The translations under genes were made by a program, and so were the position numbers. Below, one piece after another: positions 1 to 12,140 of a stretch of 64,000 nt of DNA. Each line of letters opens with the position of its first letter. The stretch's first letter is position 1. This DNA is from Arctopsyche grandis (lineage: Eukaryota; Arthropoda; Insecta; Trichoptera; Hydropsychidae), in assembly GCF_051622035.1 (NCBI RefSeq), contig NC_135360.1:33807206-33871205 (forward strand), written 5' to 3'. The notes beneath the pieces are model-generated. The model did no database searches. It was given only the letters and a program-made list of their open reading frames with translations, and was not told where the DNA came from.

Positions 1-1399
1 TTTCAAGAAATAACTCAAAAAACATTACATAAATATAATGTTTTGTATTTAACAATATTTAAAAATACTGATGGCCTGTAATATGTTTATTCTGATTTTC
101 CGAGATTCTGGACATATCGAATTAAAAGAAGTGATAACAATTTGTGAATTAAGTCAAACAGAAATGGTGTTTTTGGATTTGAAAATTGGACTGCCGCCAC
201 TTTCAAATATAACGACTTATATAGTGAATAAGACATATTTAGACTATCATGTAAGAAGTATAAAAACATTATTTTTAATTGATAATCTTAACTTAAAGTT
301 AATCGAAATAGTTCATAATTAACTGGACTTTATTTTTAAAAAGAATTTGACCTTTATTTAAAAGGTGAATTAAGTCAAACATAAATAGTGTTTTTGGAAT
401 TGAAAATTGGACATAAATTATTTACAAAAAAAACACATAAATTGTTTCCATTTTCAGTCCTGTCTTGGATTTATCTCATTTGTAAGGAATTGAGACTTGA
501 TTTTCTTCTCGATTGTCTTCAGCAGTTTTAGCAATTAGATAGGAAAAAAATTGTAGCCAATTACTTAAACATTAATTTTATTCCCACATATGTATGTATG
601 TATAAACGATACCTTATATTTATAAAAAAAATAATTTTAACAAATCTGTACGATATCTTTAATTTTCTTCATTTCGCATATGTTTATGTACAATAGAAAT
701 CCACCCTTTTTTATAGTTCAATAAATCAATGAAAAAAGTTTGATTTAATTTAAAACGCTCCTAGAATGATTTTTTAAGACGTACCTACGGACAATTCGTA
801 GAATTTTCTCTAATAGTTAATTAATGTACATAGATAGGTGTGCGCAATAATATAACACGATCAGATACAAATCAAATGAGAACGTCGGAGATTGCGTCGC
901 AGATAGCAGATAATTCTTCATAGATCATCATCTATTAGAAAGTGTAGTTTTATTCCAAAAACAAAAACAAAACGAAATACGAAGAAAATAGTAAAAATGT
1001 AGCGTTTTCGAGGTGTCAACGATTGGTCAGAAGTTTTTCCAGGTGGGGGAGTGAGAGATGGGCAAGTACGGTACTCGAGCCTGAGATTGGACAGAGAGAT
1101 TTGAACTTTTCGCTCTGCCAGTCATTTGTATCAAAGCGTGACAGACATTACGACTTTTGCGTACACCGACCGCCATTGTATATAACATAATATACTTCCT
1201 TGTGTATATATTCCGAGTTACGAGCAATGCCCCACGTGCCATACCGACTCGCGAGCCACGCGCCTATCTTCCAACTGGGGATTCTACTTACCTATGTATA
1301 TAGGTACATCTAACACTCTTATTCAAGATTTTATGGGACTATTTTAAACTTCTACATGTTAAGTATACGTGCGAGTATTGTACAGCTTAGAAAGTTCAG
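1..1399. other. Noncoding AT-rich stretch
   Basis: No gene is supported. The short open frames here (for example 71-322) have no recognisable domain or splice context. From about 830 to 1290 the base composition is more balanced and includes a CCGCCATT motif at 1170-1177, but no exon can be argued. Confidence 0.5.
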
Positions 1400-1735
1400 T
1401 AAATTGTATGAATTTTATAGTATTTCTCAGTGTTTGTCATGGGCTCCTTGGGCTTTGACTCCTTAGCCTCACGTACATACATAGAATCAATCAACTTGGT
1501 AAGCTTTTTCTGAAAACTCTAAGGGGTGAATGTCACCTTCCTGAAGTTCACATTAAACTTTGGGTGCCTGGGAAACTGAGAGAATCTATTTCTGCCAATT
1601 CGGGCGAGAACTAATGTGCTTGATGACTCATCCCTTTCAAGAGCCATTCGATGACTTCACCTGCTTTCTGGGAGCCTTGATGTTTTTACTGCATCATACA
1701 GTTCTGTTAGGCAGCTTATTTTAAATGGATTCTAG
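1400..1735 (-). pseudogene. Degenerate coding-like remnant, unknown family
   Basis: Read on the minus strand from about 1735 downwards, one frame stays open for roughly 110 codons with only two internal stops, and its composition is far less AT-biased than its surroundings. It includes basic and serine-rich stretches such as RMALERDESSS and RNRFSQFPRHPKF, then KKLTKLIDSMYV. I do not recognise the family. The frame begins just after a stop and has no methionine start or clear splice sites. The likeliest explanations are a decayed transposase or polyprotein fragment, or a dead exon. A chance open stretch cannot be excluded. Confidence 0.3.
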
Positions 1736-2395
1736 CTACTTATTTACACATGTTATAATTTTATTCATTTTGTAATTTTACTATTTGGCATAATGTGTAT
1801 GTATGTTGGTTTTTTCTTTATTTATATATGTATGATATATTTTATTTTTATATATGTAAATGTATATGAATTGTTTATCTTTATTTATATATGTGTGTAC
1901 ATGTATTTATATATATATATGTGTGTACCAGTGGCGTGCGCTGAAATTCTCTCTCTTTTTGTCCTACAGCCTTACTTAATGTGCACGAGCAGGATACAAA
2001 AGGAACAGGCTGTTCCTCTTAAGTAATTTTTCTGGAATTTTGAAACGGAATTGACGGGTTTTTTTGGATTATTATCTGGTTTTGCGGAGGTAAATACCGG
2101 AGCGCACATGCCGCACCACTACATCATGCACGACTGTATTATACCTATACTTTTACATTGTTGAAAAAAGTAACTAACAATTTTTTTATATTACTTATGT
2201 GTTGGGAACTTTGTAACCACCGTGTATGAAAAAGCGAAGATACGTCCTCCTACGTCGAGCGCCGAAGCGAAACTTATGACCACTGCTTGTATATACACTA
2301 ATACTGTCACCCAGGTCGCTCGTTTCTTGAACAGACTCTACATACATATATGTATTTGTGTATACGTGTATATATTTGTGTATTTCATGGATGGA
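1736..2395. other. Noncoding stretch rich in TATA/TGTA tracts
   Basis: Nothing gene-like is supported. Long runs of TATATATG- and GTATAT-type simple sequence at 1790-1930 and 2340-2395 create spurious open frames of low complexity. Confidence 0.5.
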
Positions 2396-2486
2396 GTATA
2401 TGTTTATATAATTGTCTTTGGCCAGGAAGGCGCATTGGGTTTACCTGTTAGGCCTTCCTGGTATAAATAAAATAAAAATAAAATAA
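2396..2486 (+). mobile_element. SINE 3' end fragment (hairpin tail)
   Basis: Only the 3' tail of the window's SINE family is present. The stem CCAGGAAGGC (2422-2431) pairs with GCCTTCCTGG (2452-2461) around a 20-nt loop, followed by AATAAAATAAA-type tail repeats to about 2486. The same tail ends the longer SINE copies at 39.6, 53.5 and 59.2 kb. The tRNA-like head and the body are missing, so this copy is 5'-truncated or its 5' part has decayed. An RTE LINE fragment follows immediately. Confidence 0.75.
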
Positions 2487-2495
2487 AATATTATA

Positions 2496-3215
2496 AATTG
2501 AAGAGGTCTGCGCATAAATATAAAGAAGACAAAATGTATGATAGTAGATATAATGCAAACAGACACCGGTGATTTAACGTTAGATGGAGAGGTGTTAGAA
2601 AGAATAAAAATATTCAAATAACTAGGTACCGGGCTGAATGAAGAGATGGACCCAGATGACGATCTAAGAATCCGCATCGAGATGGCTAGAACAGCATTTA
2701 TCAAAATGAAGGCGGCGCTTACAAACAAGCATCTGAATCTTCGTACGCGGTTGAGATTCGCGAAGAGCTACGTCTGGACAGTATTACTATACGGATGTGA
2801 GACGTGGACTCTGAAGACCAGGATGATCAGCCGCATTGAAGCTTTTGAGATGTGGGTCTACAGGCGTATGCTGAAGATCCCGTGGACCAAAAAATCTCAA
2901 ATGAAGCTGTTATCGGCATGATGGGGAGAGGCAGGGAACTTGTTTCAGTCATCAAGCTGAGAAAGATGGAGTACCTCGAATACATGATACGGGATCCAAA
3001 ATACGAATTTCTCCGTTTGATAACCATGGGGAAAATAGAAGGGAAGAAATGGATTGGCAGGAAAAAGTTGTGTTGGCTTCGAAACATACGCATATGGTCA
3101 GATATGAGCGCCGAAGAACTGTTCCGAGCCGCTGAAGACCGATGCGGATATCTTCAAATAATCGACGAGGTGGTCGCCAACGTCCGGATGCGAACAAGGC
3201 ATTAAGAAGAAGAAG
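2496..3215 (+). mobile_element. 5'-truncated RTE-type LINE copy (dead)
   Basis: This is a second copy of the last ~700 bp of the LINE at 49.74-53.22 kb, nearly identical over long stretches. It covers the end of the reverse transcriptase and the C-terminal region. It is broken: an in-frame stop occurs where the full copy continues (near 2618), and a small deletion near 2893 shifts the frame, so the C-terminus (MGRGRELVSVIK onward) reads in another frame to the stop at about 3205. It ends in the same short AAG-type 3' repeat. The 9-mer AATATTATA lies at 2487-2495 and again at 3216-3224, consistent with a target-site duplication from LINE-type insertion. Confidence 0.9.
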
Positions 3216-3265
3216 AATATTATAGGGAACTGTGTAATTATTTGGTGGGTTAAAAATAACTAAAA

Positions 3266-3408
3266 TGATCAGTTAAAAATTAAGATTAATGATCAGTAAT
3301 TTATTAAATAAGTGATCAGTTAAAGAATATAAATGATCAGTAAATATTTATTTATCGATCAGTAAAAAACAATTTTTCGATCAGTAATTAATTAAATAAA
3401 TGATCAGA
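3266..3408 (+). repeat. Minisatellite of TGATCAGT units, ~22-bp period
   Basis: Seven copies of (T/C)GATCAG(T/A) start at 3266, 3290, 3313, 3334, 3356, 3378 and 3401, with spacings of 24, 23, 21, 22, 22 and 23 bp. The sequence between them is AT-rich (TAAATAA, TTATT) and poorly conserved. Only the 8-mer core and its spacing are held. It may be a decayed tandem repeat or an array of binding sites. Confidence 0.7.
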
Positions 3409-5339
3409 TAAATAATATAAATGATAATTAAAACCAAATAAATTATATTATTGTCTTTATATGAGAATTAAAAATAATTCCACTTATCATATTTCGACTA
3501 TTCTTGTGGATTAATAACAAAAATTCGATTGATAACTGGCTTACCTCTGGAATTTTATTTAATTTTCATATAAAGATAATTTAATATATTATCCCTATTA
3601 ATTCAATTCAGATTCGTGTAAATACGAGTAAATACTAGTACGAGCTTTAAGCTCGAAATTTTACCGATTTAAAAATCAGCAGACTTCCAATTAACCCATT
3701 TAAACGAAAACAAAAAAAGTGTGGTCAGAACATTATTCCAATAAACATGTTTCAATAACTCAATATAAAGTAGTATTAACAGTGGGTAAAAATCCCAAGT
3801 GAAAATACGTACTTTTGACTTTTGATTTGAACTGGACGACTACTTACGAGATATTTGAAAATTGAAAAGTACTACAAATGAAAGATAAAATACTCGACTA
3901 TAGATTCCAATATTCATTTTGAACAGGAAATTGACAGATTTTGGAACATCAACCGAACAACACCAAGATATAGAAAAATCGCGCGATTTAAAAAACACAT
4001 ATATCTCCGAACTTCGAGCTAATCAACATTTTTTATTACCAGATTCGTGTACACTGGGCATAGATCTATAAGAAAAGCCATATCTTGTCTCTGAACCATT
4101 TTTCGTGTCGAACAGTGATATTCTTCATCATACGAAATTCTAGTATGCTTCCGTTGACATTAAATCATTTCAACTATATTTTGCAATAATATTCAACATT
4201 TAAGAAGCTAATTGAATTATTTTCTCGATAGCAACTTAATCTAATCATATCAAAACATGAGCTTGAACAAAAAATTACGTTACATGCCATCGTTTTACCC
4301 TTACAATAATAACACGATAAATTACCATGTACATAACATGGCCCAAATTGCAAAAGAAACATTTTAGCCCTCGCTTACATTACACATCAGTTCGAGTCAC
4401 CTGTTCGAATTTGCACCCCCACACACAAGTGGACTAATATTATAATTATAAAAGATTGTATCGTAATTTCGTGTAATTCCTCATGCATAATTCAAACGAT
4501 TTCTATCGGGGCGAAATGTGCGCCCTAAGGGGTTGTTCCGGTTCTCACATAACATTAACTCAATACACATTTAAAAAAATTGAAATTTGTGTTTAATTAA
4601 TGACTTTACCTGTAACATTTTCCATACAAAACGCAACGGTGGTGGTAGAGTAACTCTACTCGGGTACAGTACTGGTCTATGCATTGTTATGACCGGGTTC
4701 AATCTCCACACCGACTCACTTATGTCGAACAAACTTGCACACCATTCACACACTTATGACACATAAAAAAATATTTTTTAATTAAATAACATACTACACA
4801 TCTTCAACTTTCATATTAATCAAGAAAAGTATAATATTTCAACACCAAAAAAATTACAGATGAATTTCAGCAAAAGACAATGCACTCGAAAGTATTGGGA
4901 TTCTTCATAAAAAAACTGTTCATACGCGATTCTTCCGCCTCTGGTGCTCGAACGCAGTATAGAAGCAACACATGAACATGTGGAGGTAATTATTAAATAC
5001 TTAAGAACAAGAAAAAAATGTACACATGCACTAGTGTGTGTTTAATTACGAGTGTGTTGGTTTGAGATTGCTACGTACGAGAAAATGTGAAATATTTTCA
5101 TACACCGCGCTTAAATTTGTTTTATATATTACAAGTATTATATTATATCGGCTGATTAATTATTAATGGAATTATGCGCAGCTATCTTATGAATATTAAT
5201 GCTATTTTTAAATCTATATAATAGCAACCGGATGTTATATTATAATAGTAGATATATGTATATGGAGCGGAAATGCGTACAAGTGCTGTAAGTAATTGAA
5301 TTTTTCGTATTTCAGAATTTTCGTATTTCAGAAAAATGG
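3409..5339. other. Noncoding stretch; possible tRNA-like patch near 4640-4720
   Basis: No gene is supported. Around 4640-4720 there is a weak tRNA-like arrangement (GGTAGAGTAACT followed by GGGTTCAATCTCC), possibly the head of an old SINE. No cloverleaf or tail can be shown. Confidence 0.4.
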
Positions 5340-5575
5340 ATGAAAGGTGTACAAAAGAAGTGCTAGAATGGTAGCCGAGAGAATGCAAAGGGCTAAAAGG
5401 AAGACTACAGCGAAGATAGATTTTTGGAACGAAATTTGGAAAATGTGTGGGGTAAGATGGATGAGAGTTGCGCAAAACAAGGACGAATGGAAACATGTTG
5501 GAGAGGCCTTCATCCATGAGTGGATGGTGAGTAGCTGTAGATGATAATGATGATATTGATATTAATTATTATTGA
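5340..5575 (+). mobile_element. 3' fragment of another LINE (RT C-terminus)
   Basis: A short open frame ending at 5544 reads as the extreme C-terminus of a LINE reverse-transcriptase polyprotein. It has a basic stretch (RAKRKTTAKIDFW), then a WM-VAQ-DEW pattern and an EAFIHEW ending. Jockey/RTE-type elements commonly end with a similar tryptophan-rich motif (a W..VAQDR..W...EAY..W type). It is followed by a GAT/TGAT-rich tail at 5542-5570, as in LINEs that end in short repeats. Only this terminal piece remains, so it is 5'-truncated and inactive. The family is different from the two long LINEs in the window. Confidence 0.6.
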
Positions 5576-6829
5576 ACTATTTTTTTTTTTGTAAAATACG
5601 GTATCAGATATATGGACGAACTTTATACTACATTTTATAATTGAGTTATTAATACATATTTTTATTATATTATTATTTTTATATTAATAAAGTATTTTTA
5701 CCTTTTTCTTGGAATAGAAACGTTTTTTATCAAAAAATTTGAAAGTTGGCTTTTCTAAAATTCTAAACGGTAGGTAGGCACAATTCAAAAAATTGTCGCC
5801 TTTACAATCACTATAGAAATTCAAGATAAATACAGATTCAAAAGTATATGCATTTGTCGACTTGGTGACGTACAGTAAGTCTGCAATTTTGCATCAAAAT
5901 AATGCAGAAAATATATGAAATTTGTATGAAGAAATGGGCGTAATAACAAAATCTTAACGATGTTCACCAAACAAATAAATGTACAGACAAAGATGAAATA
6001 AATGAGTGTTTAATGAAATATTTATTTAAGACTCGGTTTCTTCATTGAAATTCACTCGAAACAAGTCTCAACCCCTCTCAAACTAAATATCACGAGCGAA
6101 AGGCCATTTATTTACGCTGTGCGGCCACATTATTGCGTTTTAAAAATTAATGTGTGTATGTGTATGTGTTCACGTGTATATTTCTCGTTTGAAAAAGGTC
6201 ATCTCGGCCGTTGTCGAGGCGGGATATGGTAGATGGGAGAGTCGAGAGAGTGGCTCGTGCTGGGCAAGAGTCGTTAGCGGAACTCCCCTGCACCGGAAGC
6301 CGCCATTTTTCCGTAAAATTACTTATGTATTTATGTGTAGACGGTTTGTTCCCGCGCGAGCCAATTACTATACCTACTCTAATGTACAGCGTGGCTCGTG
6401 CCGACTACGCCATTATTATAATTCAAATCATCTTGGCCGGTTTGCTACTGTGGGATATTCCTGAATTACTTATTTATCTGAAAAATACACATTTACAAGT
6501 GTGGTTATTACGATTTGCATGTTTGGATGTTTGTGTTGTTTAAATAATTTAAAAGCTTTAACATTCAGCTTTGTCATGCAAATGTAAAGAAATTTTTGAA
6601 AAATTCAAAACTAAAATAAAACAGTTCCTTTGTCTTCGCATCATTTTGTGTCAAAGAAAAATATCTACATGCTTTGTATTTATTTTAAATAAAAATATAT
6701 ATATTTTTGTTTGAAATTATTATTTATACTGAGACATCTATTAAGAATATTAAAAATGATTATAAAATTCAATAATATTTTGTAAATATATTTGGTGTAT
6801 TTTTAACTTAAATTATATGAAAGGCTATT
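5576..6829. other. Noncoding stretch with a GC-richer island at 6190-6480
   Basis: No gene is supported. The island has two overlapping open frames, of which neither shows a domain. It contains adjoining CCGGAAGC (6293-6300) and GCCGCCAT (6299-6306) motifs, the ETS and YY1/Pho types often seen in promoters. There is no visible downstream exon, so any regulatory role is inference. Confidence 0.4.
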
Positions 6830-6833
6830 TAAA

Positions 6834-6908
<75 letters not shown>
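6830..6908. repeat. poly(A) + (AT)n microsatellite
   Basis: About 20 A residues run into roughly 29 uninterrupted AT dinucleotides. A poly(A) followed by AT repeats could mark an old retroposon end, but no element body is recognisable upstream. Confidence 0.95.
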
Positions 6909-6910
<2 letters not shown>

Positions 6911-7072
6911 TCAAATTTGACTTCGGCTTTTATTACAATTTTTATCCTATAAAAATATCTTAACTCCACGATTTCAATAGTATAACTGTATTTGAATTTC
7001 ATATTAGTGACATCTATGAAATTAATTTAAAACTTTAAAAATAATTTTTCTACGAAATTGCAATTGGTATTA

Positions 7073-7127
7073 ATATATGATTATATGATAAATTATATGA
7101 TTATATGATTATATGATTATATGATAA
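7073..7127. repeat. Short tandem repeat of TTATATGA
   Basis: An 8-bp unit, TTATATGA, is repeated about six times with one TAAA interruption. Confidence 0.85.
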
Positions 7128-7625
7128 ATATAGAAAAATATATGATTAATTTGGTGACCGGAAAAATGCACTCGAAATAGTTGCACTTTCGAGACATCCA
7201 AACTTTCAAAGATGCTCAAAGAGAATTAACGCAATCGATTTCCACAAAAAAGCGTATTTGTATGTTATTCGAGAGTACTAACCTTTTTTGGTGGAATTCT
7301 ATTGCGTAAGTTCTTATTGAACGCCTTTGAAAATTGTGACTTCTCAAAACTGTGCAATTTAGTGCATCTTTCCGGGAACCGATTAATTTTATTACTGAAT
7401 GTATAAAAAATATATGTATATGTATACAAAACCAAATGATAATGTATGCATATTACATACATATATACACTTCATGGGGGGCGGTTGGAGTGAAATGACA
7501 GTATTGTTGTAAACATTTAATATGACAGACGGTAAGAAAGTAAATTAATCGCCAACAACACGGTCCAATCGGTCACAACTTACAGGATGGTGACCCAACT
7601 TGACCATGTTCTATGTACATACATA
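7128..7625. other. Noncoding 3' flank of the kelch gene
   Basis: No gene is supported. TATG/CATA simple sequence occurs at 7410-7470. The stretch lies downstream of the minus-strand kelch gene. Confidence 0.5.
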
Positions 7626-7631
7626 TTTATT
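7626..7631 (-). terminator. Candidate polyadenylation signal of the kelch gene
   Basis: AATAAA on the minus strand lies about 45 bp past the kelch stop codon, the usual position for a poly(A) signal in a compact gene. Similar AT-rich hexamers nearby leave the exact site open. Confidence 0.45.
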
Positions 7632-7676
7632 AAACAATAACATTTTATTTTAATGAAAAAAATTGTCTTAGTTTGA

Positions 7677-10161
7677 TCAAATAATAGAATCTTGTGGAAT
7701 GACAAGTGCAACTGCATAATATCTACTATTACTGAGACTTTTTAAAGCTTTCCAACTTTTGGTGGCTTCATCGAATTCCCAAACATTGCTCACTGCACCA
7801 ATATGCACTTCGTATCCACCTGAAAATAAAAATAATAATTCAGCGTAAATTTGAACGCCCTAAATACAAAGTCAAATTTAATTACAAAAAAAAACTCACC
7901 CATACAAAGCAACTTATTTCGAAAACAGCAGAGGCTTACTCCATATACGGGATTTGGCAGTTTGCAATAATCAGTCCACAGATCTGCATCGGGATCGTAC
8001 CTTTCAATACTGTCAAGGTAAAGGTTCGTTTCATAGTAATATCCACCAGCGACAAAAAGTTTTCCTTTGATTGCGATACTCTAAAAGCAGGTATATACAA
8101 AAAATCTATTCATTATAGTCATTAATGGGAAGCTACGAGTATTAATAGACACTTACCGAAGAACCGCGTCTCTTCTGGATCATCGGAGCTCGATAAGACC
8201 AAGAATTGAACTCTACTGAGTACATTTGCACTTCGTTTGTGCTTGTCTCTATTTCATCTTTGTATATAACCCCACCTGTCACATAGATTCTGTCGTCGAT
8301 GACAGAAGCACTATGAAAACAAACACCCTGCAACAATGGAGCCACTTTCATGTCCCAGTTCTTTGTCTTGCTGTTCCATCTACATATTCCAAATCAAATC
8401 AATATCATTCTATCTACATAGATACAATATTGCAATAAATCTTTTTATTTATTATGAAATCACCTTTCTACCGATGACAAATACTTCCAATTTGCTAAAC
8501 CCCCAATGACATATACATCAGTGGACAAATCATTGCTAAGTGTTACTGCCGAGAAGCTGCAGCGAGCTTGATTTAACGGTTTCAATTGATGTTTCTGGCC
8601 ATCTGTTAAATCAATATAGTCCACCTGAGAAGAATCCGATTCATTATAATCAGAGCAATCGATAGAAACAATCCAAAATTTCAATGAAACGTTACGGAAG
8701 TGACTGCATTGAATTTGGATCCTCCAATGATCAAGATCCAATCGTCGACCAGAACTGATGCCAAGTTGTAGGTGTTAAATTGAAAATCCTCACTTAAGGA
8801 CCAACTATCATTTCTTCCGTCATATACATCGATGTTATTTGTTGTCTAGATATACAATATGTAATTAAAAAATTGAAATCGATAATAATTTCTAATAGTT
8901 TGAATATAAAACGTACATATATATACTCCGCTCCAACGAGTGCTATTTTGTTCTTTTTCCCGTGAAGCCTTTTCTTTTGAAAATCGGGTAAAATTGATTT
9001 CATCACTTGTTGGAAAATCGCTATGCACTCTGGAGACGAAGAGCATAAATCAACAACTTCCGTTACGAGCAACTGAAAATTGATACATATGTAAATATTA
9101 AGCTGGTATAACATATTTTTCGAGACACTATTGGACTTTGAAAGTATTAAACAGTCATTTCAAACCTCGATTGAAAGTAAAGGCAACTTTACAAAACTCA
9201 GCAGCTCTACTAATCCAGGTCTACGGTTTGCTTTATCAAAATTCACCCATAATTTCACAGCCTTGAAGATTTCTTCAGCAGACACGCTTAATTCCACCGA
9301 TTTCACGATCTTAGCTATCGTTAATATTGGCAAACTGAGAAAGTATGGAGATTTGTGCAACTGAAACATAAATTAAAATGTTACGAATTCAAGAGAGTAT
9401 AATGCTTTTTATTATAATACATACATATAATCAACTTACAATCTTGAAGTTGTTGGCAGTCAAAATAATCGCTTTATTTCTCAATATTGGATCATCTGTT
9501 AGACACAAAGCCTCCAAACAATTTGTGAAATCGATTGTTTCGAGTCGAGGATCGATACTTTTGATCTCTAGTTTTTTAGCAAGCTCCATGAATTTTTCTA
9601 TGTGCTTGTTATCTATACCTGAAAGTGTGTGTGAAATATTAAACTGAGAGAATGAAAATAAAATAGTTTTTCAATACATAAAAGCGACGTTTACACATTT
9701 CTCCAAGGTAGCAATACTTCAAAATTGCATTGATAACAGGGTATTCGAAATCATTAAAAGTGGCACTCAAGTTGTCTCTGTTTTTCATGAAGAAGTCACT
9801 GCATGCTGAGAGCACTAACATGTGTGCAAAGAAGCTGCAGTTATGAAGTACGATCATGAAAAGTTAAATTTTAAGTTTAAAACTATTTTTTTAAATCAAA
9901 TTTTGATACATTCCTCCGGCCGCGAACGACGAAAGACACGTCGACTTGCTTTTTATCATAGCTTCATAAAAATATTCGAGTCGATTTATTGCAAAATCTG
10001 GTTTCGCCTTCATCTTGCTTCTTAATGTTTCTTGAAAGTCTTTTGCTAAAAAATAAATTAATTATATTAAAACTTAATAAATGTAACAAACAAATATAGG
10101 ACTTACACATTCGATGGGATCCCAGCGATGACTGATATCTACTAAACCGAGTTTTTCGCAT
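7677..10161 (-). CDS. BTB-BACK-Kelch protein, 11 exons
   Basis: Exons (minus strand): 10161-10107, 10045-9910, 9834-9695, 9618-9440, 9360-9166, 9072-8917, 8845-8696, 8624-8464, 8379-8157, 8080-7900, 7819-7677. All introns are 61-93 nt and GT-AG, and the spliced length (1719 nt) gives 572 residues, normal for a kelch-like protein. An in-frame TGA lies two codons before the ATG. A partial BTB fold spans about residues 50-125 (AHMLVLSACSDFF, then YCYLGE). BACK covers about 150-260, with FVKLPLLSIE at its typical place. The C-terminal half is a kelch propeller with double-glycine blades IIGG, VIGG, VTGG, VAGG and MGG plus a degenerate first blade. Family members usually act as substrate adaptors for cullin-3 ubiquitin ligases or bind actin; the specific target is unknown. 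Oddity: inside exon 2 the best BTB match (DVSFVV) lies in a different frame (9910-9942) from the one that splices correctly. No ortholog name can be given. Confidence 0.88.
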
Positions 10162-11769
10162 TATTTTTCACGATGAATAAACATACATATATTGACCTCT
10201 ATCTGCAGACCACAATTTGTTATTATACATTATTATATTTACACACTTATCAAGCTAAGAAATTTCTAGATGGCTCCATGATTTTAAAATGAAAACATAT
10301 TTATTATTGCTAAAAAAACCACACCCTATTGAAATCTAATGTAAACAGGCGCAGTGGAAAACACTAACTCATTAATTTCCAACTAACTTTCCAATCTTTT
10401 TGAATAGCAGATACTCCGCACCGATTTTAAGTTCGAATCTTAATTTTTGATTTGATAAATGTTTTTGCATTAATCTGAAAAATAGCTTTTGATAAATATC
10501 TATGAGATAGTTTAAAAATTTCATAGATGTCATTAATTAATTAAATTTTTAAGAAATTAAGATTTTTTTTATAATATCACAGATGTCGGTAATAAATTGA
10601 ATATTTATATGTATCCATTTTAAAACATATGCACATTAATTTATTTGTTTTTAATTCATATAGTTTTTCCGCTCACACAATAGATGACAAGCAAACCACT
10701 AATACATTCCTGTAAGTAGGTTTGTAGAATAAATAGCCAATCCGTTTAGTTCCTTTCAACCATTTGTTAAATAAAACAGGAAATTTTTATTCCAATAACC
10801 AATGTATCTACGATAATAAACACTAATATTAAATGCAACGTACATTACACAACAATCCGTGTCTATTATATTTCCGCATTGAAATGCGAAACAAATTCAA
10901 AACGCCATATTATCACAGATAAGAGCACAAAATCACTTTCCTAATTATTGCCGAACATAAAAACACTACTTACGACTATTATGCACGCGAACAAACGCAC
11001 TTTTATCAATCGGCATCATCGCCATTAAAATTTTTGCAACGAGGAAGTCAAACTGCACGTCAAATTATTGCACACAAACCTACCATCCATCAAATTTTTA
11101 TCATTTCATCTTTTCGATTGTCAATCGGCAATCACTTTACGGTCGCGAATCTCGCAACAATCGACATTCCCCTGGCCAATAACCAACAGCTAGGAAGTCA
11201 TTCAACAGGGACAACTCGTTTCATTGTATGTATATGTATATAGAGAGCGACACATTTCTCGAGAAAGAGACCAAAAACGAGTATGACCACACTTTTAGGC
11301 ACGTCAATCGTCCCGAGACAACTTTCGTTGATTAAAATCGAAAAATCATACATTATTAATGGAAACGCGAGACTTCGTGCCCATTCTTCAGATTCGTCTC
11401 GTGTAAATTCAGAAACGAATCCTTGTATACGCATGTCAACGTATTTCATATATCTATCACCGAAACAGTTCAAAAGGTTAACGCCTAAAGAGAAATTTTT
11501 TATTTGTTTCTACAGATTCATATGAAACTTGTTCTTTAATTTGATGATCAAAAGTGGTACTCCGTCTTAATTTATTGTTTAAATATTTTTTCAATCAAAG
11601 TAGTACTTTTTCTCTTCAGCTAGCGACGTTTCTCGTAGTTTTCTCCACAAACATTCAACTTATCAAACTAAATTTCAGCTTAAGTCTAAGTACGAAAGTT
11701 AGGGAAAGTTTACATTTTCTTAGGCTATTTTTTTCGGACAGAAAAAAATCTTGGTTAGTTAATTTTAAA
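10162..11769. other. Noncoding stretch upstream of the kelch gene
   Basis: No coding gene is supported; the kelch promoter should lie at its left end. The part at 10980-11470 has more balanced composition and open frames on both strands without domains, as expected of a conserved noncoding or regulatory block, but that is inference. Confidence 0.4.
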
Positions 11770-12140
11770 TACAATTGGTCAGTAACTGTATACGAATTAA
11801 ATGATCAGTAACTATATACAAATTTATCAGTATTGTATTCATAAAAATGTCCATTATACAAAATCAGAAAATAATTCACAAATTTTGAGCTTTAAAAAAA
11901 AATCATTTCATTTTGTATAATAGCACAACAGAACTTCATATATAAAATTACGAACCTATGTACTATCAAGATGTACTGACCATTCAATGAAAGCATCGAC
12001 CTTTATATATACAATGCCTAGCAGTCGATATATAATCGATACATATAATTAATCTTTTGATATAATAGCTAACCTTTAGTCTACTGACCCGAATAATCTG
12101 ATCATTTATTTTATTTAACTACAGTTACTGACCATTTATT
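11770..12140. repeat. Cluster of TGRTCAGTAA motifs, both orientations
   Basis: Within about 370 bp the motif (A)TGRTCAGTAAC appears in forward orientation near 11778 (TGGTCAGTAAC) and 11802 (TGATCAGTAAC). It appears reversed near 11970 (TACTGACCATT), 12079 (CTACTGACC) and 12123 (GTTACTGACCATTTATT). It is the same core as in the 3.3-kb minisatellite and a third group at 21.6 kb. The copies are irregularly spaced here. Confidence 0.5.

Noticed and set aside
4640..4720. Possible tRNA gene
   Set aside because: Box-like words are present, but no cloverleaf with a paired acceptor stem could be drawn; at most an old SINE head.
6150..6543. Overlapping 104- and 110-codon open frames
   Set aside because: Two frames are open at once over a GC-richer island, with no domain, start context or splice sites.
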